Shown piece by piece: positions 47,748 to 60,499 of a stretch of DNA of 64,000 bases. The DNA is taken from contig NW_020312848.1 in the NCBI RefSeq assembly GCF_003265705.1, forward strand, positions 51,958,545 through 52,022,544, given 5' to 3'. Below the pieces are notes generated by a model that did no database searches, was not told the DNA's origin, and saw only the letters and a list, made by a program, of their open reading frames with translations. Source of the DNA: Callorhinus ursinus. Lineage: Eukaryota > Chordata > Mammalia > Carnivora > Otariidae. Each line of letters begins with the position of its first letter. Positions within the stretch are counted from its first letter, which is position 1. Made by a program: the position numbers and the translations under genes.

Positions 47748-50700
47748 TTTTTTTAATTTTATTTTATTATGTTATGTTAGTCACCATACATTGCATCATT
47801 AGTTTTTGGTGTGCTGTTCCATGATTCATTGTTTGTGTATAACACCCAGTGCTCCATGCAGAACGTGCCCTCTTTAATACCTGTCACCGGACTAACCCAT
47901 CCCCCCACCCCTCTCCCCTCTAAAACCCTCAGTTTGTTTCTCAGAGTCCATCGTCTCTCATGGTTCATCTCCCCCTCCGATTTGCCCCCCTTCATTTTTC
48001 CCTTCCTACTATCTTTTTTTTTTTTTAAACATATAATGTATTATTTGTTTCGGAGGTACAGGTCTGTGATTCATCAGTCTTACACAATTCACAATGCTCA
48101 CCATAGCACACACCCTCCCCAATGTCCATCACCCAGCCCCCCCTTCCCTCCCACCCCCCCTCCCCTCCAGCAACCCTCAGTTTGTTTCCTAAGATTAAGA
48201 GTCTCTTATGGTTTGTCTCCCTCTGATTTCATCTTGTTTCATTTTTCCCTCCCTTCCCCTGTGATCCTCTGTCTTGTTTCTCAAATTCCTCATATCAGTG
48301 AGATCATATGATACTTCTCTTTCTCTGATTGACTTATTTCACTTAGCATAATACCCTCTAGTTCCATCCACATTGTTGCAAATGGCAAGATTTCAGGTTT
48401 TTTGATGGCTGCATAATACTCCATTGTGTGTGTATATATAGATACATATATATATATGTATATATATCACACCTTGTTTATCCATTCATCTGTTGATGGA
48501 TATCTTTGCTCTTTCCATAGTTTGGGTATTGTGGACATTGCTGCTATAAACAGTGGGGTTCATGTACCCCTTTAGATCACTACATTCGCATCTTTGGGGT
48601 AAATACACAGTAGTGCAATTGCTGGGTCATAGGGTAGTTCTATTTTCCACTTTTTGAGGAACCTCCAGACTGTTTTCCAGAGTGGTTGCACCAGCTTGCA
48701 TTCCCACCAACAGTGTAGGAGGGTTCCCCTTTCTCCGCATCCCCGCCAACATCTGTCATTTCCTGACTTCTTAATTTTAGCCATTCTGACTGGTGTGAGG
48801 TGGTATCTCATTGAGGTTTTGATTTGTATTTCCCTGATGCCAAATGATGTTGAGCACTTTTTCATGTGTCTGTTGGCCATTTGGATGTCTTCTTTGCAGA
48901 ATTGTCTCTTCATGTCTTCTGCCCATTTCTTGATTGGGTTATTTGTTCTTGGGGTGTTGAGTTTGGTAAGTTCTTTATAGATTTTGGATACTAGCCCTTT
49001 ATCTGATATGTCATTTGCAAATATCTTCTCCCATTCTGTCAGTTGTCTTTTGGTTTTGTGGACTGTTTCCTTTGCTGTGCAAAAGCTTTTTATCTTAATG
49101 AAGCCTCAATAGTTCATTTTTGCCCTTCCTTCCCTTGCCTTTGGTGATGTGTCTAGGAAGAAGTTGCTGTGGCTGAGATCGAAGAGGTTGCTGCCTGTGT
49201 TCTTCTCCAGGATTTTGATGGATTCCTGTCTCACATTTAGGTCTTTTGTCCATTTTGAGTCTGTTTTTGTGTGTGGTGTAAGGAAATGGTCCAGTTTCAT
49301 TCTTCTGCATGTGGCTGTCGAGTTTTCCCAACACCATTTGTTGAAGAGACTGTCTTTTTTCCTTTGGACATTCTTTCCTGCTTTGTCAAATTAGTTGACC
49401 ATAGAGTTGAGGGTCCATTTCTGGGCTCTCTGTTCTGTTCCATTGATCTATATGTCTGTTTTTGTGCCAGTACTATACTGTCTTGATGATTACAGCTTTG
49501 TAATAGAGCTTGAAGTCCGGAATTGTGATGCCACCAGCTTTGCTTTTCTTTTTCAACGTTCCTTTGGCTATTCGGGGTCTTTTCTGGTTCCATACAAATT
49601 TTAGGATTATTCCATTTCTTTTAAAAAGTTCATGGTATTTTGATAGGGATGGCATTAAATGTGTAGATCGCTCTAGGTAGCATAGACATTGTCACAATAT
49701 TTGTTCTTCTGATCCATGACCATGGAACGTTTTTCCATTTCTTTCTGTCTTCCTCAATTTCTTTCATGAGTATTCTATAGTGTTCTGAGCAGATTCTTTG
49801 CCTCTTTGGTTAGATTTATTCCTAGGTGTCTTACGGTTTTGAGTGCAATTGTAAGTGGGATTGACTCCTTAATTCTCTTTCTTCTGTCTTGTTGTTGGCG
49901 TATAGAAATGCCACTGATTTCTTTGCATTGATTTTATATCCTGCCACTTTACTGAATTCCTGTATGAGTTCTAGCAGTTTTGGGGTGGAGTCTTTTGGGT
50001 TTTCCACATAAAGTATCATATCATCTGCAATGAGTGAGAGTTTGACTTCTTTGCCGATTCGGATGCCTTTGATTTCTTTTTGTTTGATTAATGAGGCTAG
50101 GACTTCTAGTACTATGTTGAATAGCAGTGGTGATAGTGGACATCCCTGCAGTGTTCCTGACCTTAGGGGAAAAGCTCTCAGTTTTTCCCTGTTAAGAATG
50201 ATATTCGCTGTGGGTTTTTCATAGATGGCTTTTATGATATTGAGGTATGTTCCCTCTATCCCTACACTCTGAAGAGTTTTAATCAAGAAAGGATGCTGTA
50301 CTTTGTCAGTGCTTTTTCTGCATCTATTGAGAGGACCATATGGTTCTTGTTCTTTCTTTTATTAATGTATTGTATCACATTGATTGATTTGTGGATGTTG
50401 AACCAACCTTGCAGCCCGGGAATAAATCCCACTTGGTCGTGGTGAATAATTCTTCACCACTCTTGGATCCCATTGGCTAGTATTTTGGTGAGAATTTTTG
50501 CATCCATGTTCATCAGGGATATTGGTCTGTAATTCTCCTTTTTAATGGGGTCTTTGTCTGGTTTTGGGATCAAGGTAATGGTGGCCTCATAAAACGAGTT
50601 TGGAAGTTTTCCTTCCATTTTTATTTTTTGGAACAGTTTCAGAAGAATAGGTATTAATTCTTCTTTAAATGTTTGGTAGAATTCCCCTGGGAAGCCATCT

Positions 50701-51633
50701 GGCCCTGGGCTTTTGTTGGGAGATTTTTGATGACTTCAATTTCCTTAGTGGTTATAGGTCTGTTCAAGTTTTCTGTTTCTTCCTGATTCAGTTTTGGTAG
50801 TTGATACATCTCTAGGAATGCGTCCATTTCTTCCAGATTGTCTAATTTGCTGGCATATAGTTGCTCATAATATAATCTTATAATTGTTTGTATTTCTTTG
50901 GTGTTGGTTGTGATCTCTCCTCTTTCATTCATGATTTTATTTATTTGGGTCCTTTCTCTTTTCTTTCTGGTAAGTCTGGCCAGGGGTTTATCAATCTTAT
51001 TAATTCTTTCAAAGAAGCAGCTCCTAGTTTCATTGATCTGTTCTACTGTTCTTTTGGTTTCTATTTTATTGATTTCTGCTCTGATCTCTATTAATTCTCT
51101 TCTCCTGCTGGGTTTAGGCTTTATTTGCTGTTCTTTCAACAGCTCCTTTAGGTGTAGGGTTAGGTTGTGTATTTGAGACCTTTCTTGTTTCTTGAGAAAG
51201 GCTTGTATTGCTATATACTTTCCTCCTAGGACTGCCTTTGCTGCATCCCAAAGATTTTGAACAGTTGTGTTTTCATTTTCATTTGTCTCCATGAATTTTT
51301 TTAATTCTCTAATTTCTTGGTTGACCCATTTATTCTTTAGTAGGATGCTCTTTAGCCTCCATGTATTTGAGTTCTTTCCAGCTTCCTCTTGTGATTGAGT
51401 TCTAGTTTCAAAGCATTGTGGGGTCCAAAAATATGCAGGGAATGATCCCCATCTTTTGATACCGGTTGAGACCTGATTTGTGACCTAGGATGTGATCTGT
51501 TCTGGAGAACGTTCCATAAGCACTAGAGAAGAATGTGTATTCTGTTGCTTTCTGATGGAATGTTCTGAATATATCTGTGAGGTCCGTTTGGTCCAGTGTG
51601 TCATTTAAAGCCTTTATTTCCTTGTTGATCTTT
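47748..51633 (-). mobile_element. 5'-truncated carnivore LINE-1 with composite 3' UTR
   Basis: One minus-strand LINE-1 insertion of about 3.9 kb, flanked by an imperfect duplication of TGAGTATATGTTT (47732-47747 and 51634-51648). From its truncated 5' end it retains the tail of the ORF2 endonuclease ([13 protein letters not shown] near 51.48 kb), the linker, the reverse transcriptase (palm motif IADDMILY near 50.02 kb) and the Cys-rich C-terminus ([13 protein letters not shown] near 48.69 kb). Frameshifts and stops break ORF2 into at least four pieces (51674-51408, 51292-50654, 50286-49831, 48913-48572), so it cannot mobilise itself. ORF1 and the 5' UTR are missing. The 3' UTR has two modules, 48027-48500 and 47760-48010, joined at an internal T-run (48016-48026). 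Confidence 0.93.
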
Positions 51634-51649
51634 TGAGTATATGTTTTAT

Positions 51650-52714
51650 GCTTGTGGAAGTTAATGCACACCAACTAGGAAATGCAGAATATATCATCAT
51701 GAAGATGATATTCTGTAACAGGTAGTCACAGTTAGCATTCTCACATAGTTTTCAGTCTTTTTTTTTTTTTTAAGTATTAGTGTTGTTTAGATGATTAAAT
51801 TAAAAAAAAAATAGTTCATGCCTATCCTTTATAACCTTGAACCGATAACTGAATGAGCTGCTGCATAGAAATTGAAATCAGTGCTCCATCATCTGGGAGT
51901 TATCTGGTTTTCCACAGGTTGTCATATTTCCAGCTTAAGTCCAGTCTCATACATTTGTAGTGACAGTGGAAAGAGAGCTAGACCCCATCTTGGAAAAACT
52001 ATATTTGAATTTCAGTTCTGATGTTTAGTAGTTGTGTATAGCTTTATTACATATGCTGCTGCATTTATGAAAATATGAATATAATACCTACTTTGCAGAG
52101 TTGTGATTATTTCATTCAGTTATATATCTGTGACAGCCTGGCATTATTTCCTTTTACCATCTTGGAATTTAATAAATATTAGTTGTTTTCAGTGTAAAGG
52201 TATGCCTAAATGAACTATAAAACTGCCTACCCTCTGATTCTGTATTTACTTAGGAAGCAATCTACATTGTGTCATAACCAAGGAGAAGCTTAGGAATGTG
52301 TTGGTGATACCTGCTTAGGCTGCCCTTGCATTCCTGGGGGTCGTCAGAGTGTCTGTTGGTGCTCTGTACTAGTATTGCAACTATGTGCTCTGAAAGCCTT
52401 TTATATTATCTCCATACCCCTTCTCACCCCTACCCAGTGCTGCCCCCTCATCCCCAGCTCCCCACACACATACCCACATTCAGAGTCAGCACGTTCGGAT
52501 AATCTTGCACACTGGGATGGCCTTGCAAGGTACAAGGCTAGAGGATGTCATGGAAGAAAAAGAATTATAGAAACCTCATCCTCTTGTGGGTTTGGTGTAA
52601 GATTCTGAGGAGGCCTCCTTCAAAACATCCTTTGTTTTCCTATGAAAAATATGTGGAAATTAACTTGTAGGATATTAAGAGGAAATTTTATAAAAGGATA
52701 TTATAATAATGGTG
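51650..52714. other. Intronic DNA, no feature recognised
   Basis: Unique-looking sequence between the LINE-1 and a MIR. Confidence 0.4.
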
Positions 52715-52915
52715 GTGCTGATTCAAGTAGCTAACATTTGTTGAGCAGCAGCTGTGTGCCAAGGACTGTTTCAAATGCTGTCATAGGTCTTATATCATTT
52801 CATCCTCACAGCATCCCTGAAGTAGATACTCATATTACCCCCTTTTCATTTATAAGTGAGGAAACTGGTGCAAGAGTGGCTTGTACAAGGTTACACGGTA
52901 ACCAAAACAGACCTT
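52715..52915 (-). repeat. MIR
   Basis: TAACATTTGTTGAGCAGCAG, TTATATCATTTCATCCTCAC, TAAGTGAGGAAACTGGTGC. Confidence 0.75.
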
Positions 52916-53009
52916 TTATCCTATTTACTATTATAATGACAGTGGATAAGGTCTGAAACAGACTTTCCTTGAACATAAATATGTTCCAAAGCTAATGTTA
53001 CTCTAGAAA

Positions 53010-53225
53010 GGCAGTGTGGTATAGGAAAGAGTATGTGGGCACATTTTGAGGTCAGGCCAATGTAAGATCAAATCCTGGTTACTTAACACCCATAGGCAAG
53101 TTAATCAGCCTCAGAATCTCAGTTTCTTATCTGTAAAATGGGTAATAATCAAATCTCTCTTGCTGAAATGTTGAAATGATGACCCAGATGATAAATGTAG
53201 TAGACTGGTCTTCAATAAATGGTGA
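53010..53225 (+). repeat. MIR
   Basis: GCAGTGTGGTATAGGAAAGA, CTCAGTTTCTTATCTGTAAA, then TAAATGGTGAC at the 3' end. Confidence 0.72.
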
Positions 53226-54064
53226 CCTACTTCAGACACAGGTATAGGCTCATCTTTAGCATGTGTGCCAGAGGTGATACAGGTAATGATTTTGAGTACT
53301 ACAACCTTAATGTGTCTTTTCTGTTTCATGATGAGGCTCCTGTTGCGGGATTACTTAGAGTATCACAGAATTTACGTACACTTCTCATTGCGTTGACAAA
53401 GACCTTCCATTCATGCAAAAAAACAGTGCCATCCTCCACAACACATACACTTCCCATCTTGAAAAATTGAAGATAATGTTGACCAGATTCATGTAATAAA
53501 AATTATACTTTCTTCTAAACATAAATCCATGAGTAAATAGAAACAAAGCAGTATACTGCCATCTCCAGTGATTGAATCTTTACATGTTTCTGTTAGCTGT
53601 TTTTGGAGAACTTTGATACAGAATTAGAGTTCAGTTTTGCTACGATTTATTTAACAAACTCACCACACTCTGAATGGATTGGCCTTTCACTGACAGCATC
53701 TTAAACAATTGTCATCTATTGCTGAAACAAGTGTGTTCTAACTGACCTTATTGATCCAAACGTGCGCAGAGCAGCTTTTTCCAAAAGTGGTAATGGATTT
53801 GACTGATCAGTCTTCTGCCTCTGTTTTCATCTCAGCTAATACTCTTTGTGACCAGTGTCATTTCTTTGCAAGAGAGCCAGCTGGGGTTGGGTGCCATCTT
53901 TAGCTGTAGGGACCAAGTAAAGTTTCTAGAAATAAACAGGACTTAAACCTTTGCTTCATTTGGGGAGGGGGTGTCAACAATTGACAAGTCGTAGAATATT
54001 TTAAGTGATTTAAGTCAATGTGGGATACATTGAGTAAAAATGTGTGGAAAGAAAAAATGTATTC

Positions 54065-54250
54065 AAAGTCTGAAATACCAGACTCTGATCACGAATTTGC
54101 TGCTTTATAGCGGTGTGAGTTTGGGAAAAATTATTTAACCTCTGAGTCTCCATTTTATCATGAAAATGCTGCAGTTAACTACCTATCTTTTTGGGAGGTT
54201 GAGTGAAGCAGTGAATGAACATAGGGATGAATGATGCTGCTGATGAAAGT
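54065..54250 (+). repeat. MIR fragment
   Basis: TTATTTAACCTCTGAGTCTC and the following core; diverged. Confidence 0.6.
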
Positions 54251-54972
54251 ATCACAAGAGGCTGCGACAGGTCTTCGGAATAGGAAAAAATGGATTCAAA
54301 AGTAACTGTCAGTTACAACCTGGGTGAGCTCAAGCAAGTCGTTTGACCTCGTTATTATTATGACTACAACTACTAGAAAAGTCTGGATATGACTTAACTG
54401 ATTGCAGACTAATCAACATAAGAGTTTGAGTCAAGACATACCCTTGATTTTGTAATATGTAAACCCTTTAGGGGCAAAGACTGTCACATATACCTTAAGA
54501 TTATTTCATCTTCTACAGTGCCATGCAGTGATGGCATTTGGTGTTGGTTGAGTGGTGACTGTGGATTGGCTCCATGCTGGGTCCTATATATGAGGCACAA
54601 ATGAAGAAGAACCCCCGGCTTTATCAATGGGAACATTTCACTGTGATTGGCGGGGCTCTGCAGTCATATTTTATCAGAGCTAATTGGAGAGTCCTTTCTG
54701 TTTCCATATCACAGTGTGGGAAGAAGTAGATACATTTGAATCTGCAATTTGTATGCATTGACTAAGGAGCTGAAAGCTTTTAAATGTGTTTATTTTTAAA
54801 AGAAAGGAAATGCATGTTCTGGCTCCTGGTTTCTCTAACACTGTCCGCATTTTGTGCTTTCTCTTAACTGAAAGATGCATCCTCCCCCAAGTAATTACAG
54901 AGGCCCTGCCTTATAAGAAAAAATAAAATAAAATTTTAGTGTTTTCATCAAAAAGTTACACAGATTTGTTTT

Positions 54973-55176
54973 GTTTTTTTAAAGACTTTTTATTCATTTG
55001 AGACACAGAGATACAGAGAGAGAGAGAGAGTATGAGCAGGGAGAGAGGCAGAGGGAGAGGGAGAAGCAGGCTCCCCACCGAGCCAGGAGCCTGATGTGGG
55101 GCTCGATCCCAGGACCCTGGAATCACGACCTGAACCGAAGGCAGACGCCCAACCATCTGAGCCACCCAGGCGCCCC
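54973..55176 (-). mobile_element. SINEC 18
   Basis: Minus-oriented, antisense to ZNF277; TSD CACAGATTTGTTTT. Ends GAGCCACCCAGGCGCCCC. Confidence 0.95.
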
Positions 55177-55199
55177 CACAGATTTGTTTTTTAAGAGAA

Positions 55200-55420
55200 G
55201 GACCTCGGAATTGTAATTGTGGTTATTTAACACAGTTTTCTGTTATGTAACAAGCTGCTATTCACCAGTAATAGCCAATTAGAAAAGAAAATATCTTGTA
55301 CTACTAATTGTAATTATCATTATAAAGCAATTAATAGCAGGAAGTGTGGTTGAGCAGTAACAACAGCAATCAAGCTGTCTTTGTTAAAGCACCATACACC
55401 TAATTTCCACAACTGGAGGG
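55200..55420. promoter_or_regulatory. Candidate intronic enhancer-like cluster
   Basis: Several TAATTG/TAATTA homeodomain-type cores (55270-55335) followed by CAGGAAGTGTGGTT (55338-55351), in which an ETS core overlaps a RUNX core. No repeat recognised. Motif content only; function is inferred. Confidence 0.3.
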
Positions 55421-55599
55421 GGGGGAGGGGTGGGAAAAGAAGGTGAAAAAGTGTCTGGAAGCTTATTGGAATTTTTTGCAAGCCAGTTCATGAATGATAT
55501 TTGAAAGCTTTTTAAATATGCACCCGCATGAGTAAAAGTAATGCTAATAACCTACTAGGACTTTGAGGGTTTTTTTCTAGCAGCAATGATCATAGATAG

Positions 55600-55740
55600 T
55601 ACTGTTTCATAGAAAGCTCGCTGGAAAAGGAGGCAGAGACCTGAGTATTAATTTGACTTCTGCTTCTAACTGACTCTCTGATTTTAGAGAAGTTTTTTGC
55701 CCTCATGGTTAAGATTTCCTAGTTTGTAAATGAGATAGTT
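55600..55740 (+). repeat. MIR fragment
   Basis: GACCTGAGTATTAATTTGAC, CTAACTGACTCTCTGATTTT, then a degraded 'CTCATGGTTAAGATTTCC' core. Confidence 0.5.
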
Positions 55741-56259
55741 CATTTATATTCACATCCTTTCAACTTCATCTTTCAAATATCAGTAAAATAAAGAGAAGGC
55801 AGGTTTACAGCTAGGGAGCCAGTTATACATGTACTAGAGTCTGTGTAGATAGAAAACAAGTATATCTGTGTATTCCCTTAAGAATTCATTGCACATGTGA
55901 GTGTAATTGATCAGGTGTATCAAGGTAGAAAATTTGTGGAGAACCACTGCAATAGGTAACTTCTAAGGTCTCTTATTCCAGGAGCGCATGGCTAGATGAG
56001 TAGGACACATATCGGGCATGGATATTTGCCAAAGCAAGAGATAATGAAGACCCACACTAGAATTTAATAATATGCCTTTGTTAATGAAGTCAGGTGATTG
56101 CTCAGTCCTGTAAAGAAATTCCTGAGATTAGAAAAATAATGCTGGTCACAGCAGGTGGCATATGAAGATTCTCCCTTTGATAGGCTGAGCATCCGCTTGG
56201 GCCCTGTCATGAGGAAGGCCCAGAGACAGCAGGCAGAGAATGCCACAAAGATGATAAAA

Positions 56260-57110
56260 TAGATGTCAATTAAGTATAAACAGGTCTAGAACCGTGCTCA
56301 ATTCCAAATACAAGGAAAGACAGGGATTTTTAGCCAAGGAGCAGGTTAGGGGCAGGGGGGTGGAAAATTACTAAGAGGAAATATGGCTAAACAGACTTGA
56401 CAAGATTCTTGCTAAAGGCAGGCCAGGGTGAGATATCACATAATGAGGTATCACCTGGAGGACGGTAGAGGATGAGGAACCACATCAGATATGGAGGATG
56501 GGAGATTCTGTCTGAACTGACTTAACAGGATTCTTGCAAAAACTGGGCTGGTGAGGCCCAATCAAGAAAAGGATTCAGAGGAGCCTTTAGGAAACCAAAG
56601 TTTGGTCAAGGAGAGAATCTTTGTCAGGAGGAACACAATCACAAATAAACTGGACTTTAGGGACAGGTCTCAAGCCATTAAAAAACCTGAGAGAAACAAG
56701 TTAAGAGGAACATAGATGCTGGGTGAGGCATCAAATCAGACAGCTTACGGAATCAGCGCAACGGGTTGAGGACTCAGTTACTGGAAAAGGTATACAAGTT
56801 GAGGCTTGGTTCCAAGCTATTAGTCACATGCCCAGTGATTAGCATCCTGGACCCAGATGGAGATGAGGCCAAGACTGGGTTGATGTGGACCCACTGGACT
56901 GATGTAGAGCCACTGGGTTGAGGTGGTCCCCTGCTGGAGCAGAGCCAAATTGCTGGTGGGTTTAGGGACCCCTACCATGCTGATTGGCAGTATTGGCAGA
57001 GGCCTAGCTCCAGGCAACTCATTACAGTTGCCCATATGGCCAATGAACTCCTAACCCTGAGCTCATTAATCCTGAATAATCAGCCAGTTGTAATATAATT
57101 CTCAAGTATA
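56260..57110. repeat. Unclassified segment with internal duplication
   Basis: Two similar blocks (GACTTGACAAGATTCTTGCT near 56393 and GACTTAACAGGATTCTTGCA near 56518) about 125 bp apart, and a short tandem motif (GGACCCACTGG / AGAGCCACTGG / GGTGGTCCC) at 56880-56935. It has the A/G-rich look of an old LTR or ERV-derived sequence, but I could not name the family. Confidence 0.4.
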
Positions 57111-59029
57111 AGGTAATAACACCCTTTCTTTCTCATGACCCTTAGACTACATGGAATTTGATGCTTCAGAGAAAGATTCCTGTTCTTGATCTTTTTCCTT
57201 GTGAAACATCTGAACAGATTATGGTGTTAATACTTCCCCCCCGTTAATGTGATATTTTTATGTATCAGAAGTTATAGTTGTTTCTATATAGAGCACAATC
57301 CTGTTTTCCTTTTATTACGTGAAACTCTGAGTACATCCCACCATATGAATTTATACATTCTTAGAGCCTAAATGAATTAAACTTTTAGGTAATGGACCGA
57401 AAAAAAAAATTCATTTTTTGCTGTCATGCTTTTGAGAGATATTCATAGAAAATTGTGTTCTCATTGTTTTCATTTGTCTATGTGACCGAAGTAGGTAGGG
57501 CTAATGTAAATTTAGTATGCTGTTTATGTTTTTAGGGATGATATTTCAGGACTCCATAGAATCATAAGAGTGTTATATATATAATGCCTTTTTACACAAA
57601 GAATTTCATGATCAAATAATTTGCAGTTACTGACTTAAACTTATAGCTTCCTTACTTCAGGACTTTAAGTATGCTAATTTTTGTGACCAGGAGATAAATA
57701 TTATACTGTAGTTTCCCAAATAGTAGACCACTATCTTTCTCAGCTAGCACACATTAACATTTCATGGGATACTAGTGTTCCATGGAATTTGATTTGGGAA
57801 ATACTAGTCAGGGTCATTTTCCTCTTAAGCAGATCATATATTTTAGGAGCTTAGACATCCCAAAGAGTTCATCTGTAAACATGTTCAAGAAGAGATTGTT
57901 CATCCTGTGTCTATACTAATAACCATTGTCATTCATTTTTATGGCTTTCCTATTTTACTTCAAGTCCTTAGTGGGGGGAAAATAAGCATAGAGTAGTAGG
58001 CACAGGGTAGAAACAAAAAGCATAACCATTTGTTCTGCCTCAGGGAGATGTAACATCCTCTAAGGAGCATCACCCCCCCCCCATTATATCCAGAACGCCA
58101 GAGTTCTTTTGAAAATGTCCATGGTAGTAAGGAAATAAATACTTAAATAAACAAAACCCAACCCTCGAGCACAATATGAGAACTCTTCAAATCAATGTCT
58201 TTCGTTTCTTTATTTTAGTACCTCTTTCTTAGAACATTTGAATTATCTGAATATTGAACAATAAAAAAGGAAAGTGTTCCTAAGTTACCGATTTTTGACC
58301 TACTGTTCCAGGGCACTCAAGCCTGTGCTTCTTATTAAGTCAGGTAACCACAGCTATTTAATGCATTATTTAAGGTTATAAAAATTTAATTCACGTTCTT
58401 CTATCAACTTTCATTTACTTGAAGAATGTAGGTTGGTTGCAATTTTTTTTTAATTGCCTGTATATGGCATCATTGTCAGAAATGTCAGAGTTTCTGAATT
58501 ACTGTTTATTAATGAAATGATGAATCCAGGCAGCTCTTTGATGTAAAATCCACAACTACTGTGATGTAGAGGAATTTTTTAGCGAAAGGTTTTTTAAAAC
58601 AGCTTAGAAATGATTCATTGGACCATTGTTATTCACTTCTAGTTAGCAGTATTCAGAACAAACTGGCAAATCTCCATCTCTTCAGGATTCTCACTTAAAA
58701 TGGGATTTCAGAGTAAACCAATTAAGGCAAGCAGTGTATACGTGAAGGAATCGGATTGTTCTCTTTATATTGTCACCTTCTTCTAAAGTTTCATGTTTGT
58801 TGATATCCCTTGTGATAATACATTAATCAGATTCTGAATTCATCTTATATATGGATAATTATCAGAAGTTATTGTCATATTATTAATATTAGCTGATCTT
58901 TGGACCCTGCTGTGAAAGTCACACATACTTGTAGAAACTCAAACACATTTTCAAATACTTACGGACTTTTTTTTTTTAAGTTATGTACTGCATAAGTTAC
59001 ACTTATCGGTGTAAACCTCCTCCCTTTCT
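57111..59029. other. Intronic DNA, no feature recognised
   Basis: AT-rich, no repeat or exon identified with confidence. Confidence 0.4.
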
Positions 59030-59216
59030 CTTTCTCTCATACTTATATTTAAAATCTTAGCTTAAATGTCACTTTTTATATGAAGCCATTCTTGAACCAG
59101 AGACTGAATTAGCTACACACTTCTTTGAAGCCTTAATCATATAGTTATCTAGGAGAATCGCATTACCTGCTTGTAGAGAGAGAAATTTTAATTCAAATAG
59201 TTCAACTGATATAAAC
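59030..59216 (+). repeat. L2 fragment, left part
   Basis: CTTAGCTTAAATGTCACTTT and GAAGCCATTCTTGAACCAG; it continues at 59638-59880 (CATGAATATTAAGCTCCTTA) after the LTR. Confidence 0.55.
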
Positions 59217-59637
59217 TGTATGAGTTTCCAAAGGTCACCTGGAACAAATTACCACAAACTGGTGGCCTAGAAAAACAAATTTATTCTGTCACAGTTCTGA
59301 AGGCCAGAAGGCTGGAATCAAGATGTCAGCAGGGCCACATTGCCTCTGAAGCCTCTAAAGGAGAATCTGGGAGCATCAGTCATCCTTGGCTTTGGCCATG
59401 TAACGCCTACTTCTGCTTCTGTCTTCATATAGCCTGCTTCCCTATGTCCTTGTGTCTCCTCCTTTTCTATCTCTTGTAAAGACTTCAGTCATTGCATTTA
59501 GAGCCCACCCTAATCCAGGATGATCTCATCTCAAGATATTTACCTTAATTATATCTGCAGAGACCCTTATTCCACATAAGGACACATCTGAGGTTCCAGG
59601 TGAATATCTCTCTTGAGTCACCATTCAATCCATTATA
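59217..59637 (-). mobile_element. MaLR (MLT1-type) LTR inside an L2 fragment
   Basis: Antisense: ACAAATTACCACAAACTGGT ... CACAGTTCTGAAGGCCAGAA ... CCACCCTAATCCAGGATGA. L2-like sequence continues on both sides, so the LTR inserted into an older L2. Confidence 0.7.
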
Positions 59638-59880
59638 CATAGTGAAGATACTCCCTTTTTTTCAGGTTGCCTTCTTCCTGACCTAGCCAAGGAGTGTATG
59701 CACAGGCGAGTGCTTGTTTTCATGTAAGTTGGGGAGAGGAAGGGTCCCCCCCTCTCTTTTTAAAGTACTCTGCAGCACATGGTACCTGCTGTGTGACTTT
59801 ATGGACATTGGAACTTATACATTTACCTTATTCTCATGAATATTAAGCTCCTTATAGAAAGTCACCACCAAGGATTCGGA
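59638..59880 (+). repeat. L2 fragment, right part
   Basis: Continuation of the L2 split by the LTR at 59217-59637. Confidence 0.5.
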
Positions 59881-60064
59881 TAGAGCTTATGAAATATCGG
59901 TAATCTTATGCTGGGGCTTTTCCATCACTGTTATTTTTTACTTTCCTCATTTTTTATTGTTTTAGGTACTCAGATTGTACATAGTACCTGCTAAGTCCTT
60001 TTGCTTATTGACTGATAGCTATTGTCCTTTGTACTTACAGCCCCTGAAATTTGGTCTCTTCCTG

Positions 60065-60272
60065 AGGTTGAGAGCATAGTATAGTGAAAAGAACACTAAA
60101 CTTATAGACAAGAATCCAGTTCATGTTTTAGTTGTGTGACTTTAAATACATTATACTCTCTGAACTTCTATTTTCTCATAATTACAATAGAAATAATAAT
60201 CTTTCTTATCTGGCAGTTTAATACCGAGATGCTTAGGAGATGATTTTATAAAATGTAAAGGGTTATATAAAT
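60065..60272 (+). repeat. MIR interrupted by SINEC 19
   Basis: GAGCATAGTATAGTGAAAAG, GTTGTGTGACTTTAAATACA, GTAAAGGGTTATATAAAT. Confidence 0.65.
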
Positions 60273-60288
60273 AAAGCAGAGGTATATA

Positions 60289-60481
60289 TTTTTTTTAAAG
60301 ATTTTATTTATTTGACAGAGACAGAGACAGCCAGAGCAGGAACACAAGCAGGGGGAGTGGGAGAGGGAGAAGCAGGCTTCCCGCCAAGCAGGGAGCCCGA
60401 TGCGGGGCTCGATCCCAGGACCCCGGGATCATGACCCGAGCCGAAGGCAGCCGCTTAACGACTGAGCCACCCAGGCACCCC
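60289..60481 (-). mobile_element. SINEC 19
   Basis: Minus-oriented; TSD AAAGCAGAGGTATAT at 60273-60287 and 60482-60496. Very close to consensus. Confidence 0.95.
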
Positions 60482-60499
60482 AAAGCAGAGGTATATTAA

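Noticed and set aside
48572..51674. Frames of 88-212 codons with reverse transcriptase and endonuclease motifs taken as host genes
   Set aside because: They are pieces of one broken LINE-1 ORF2 within a TSD-bounded insertion.
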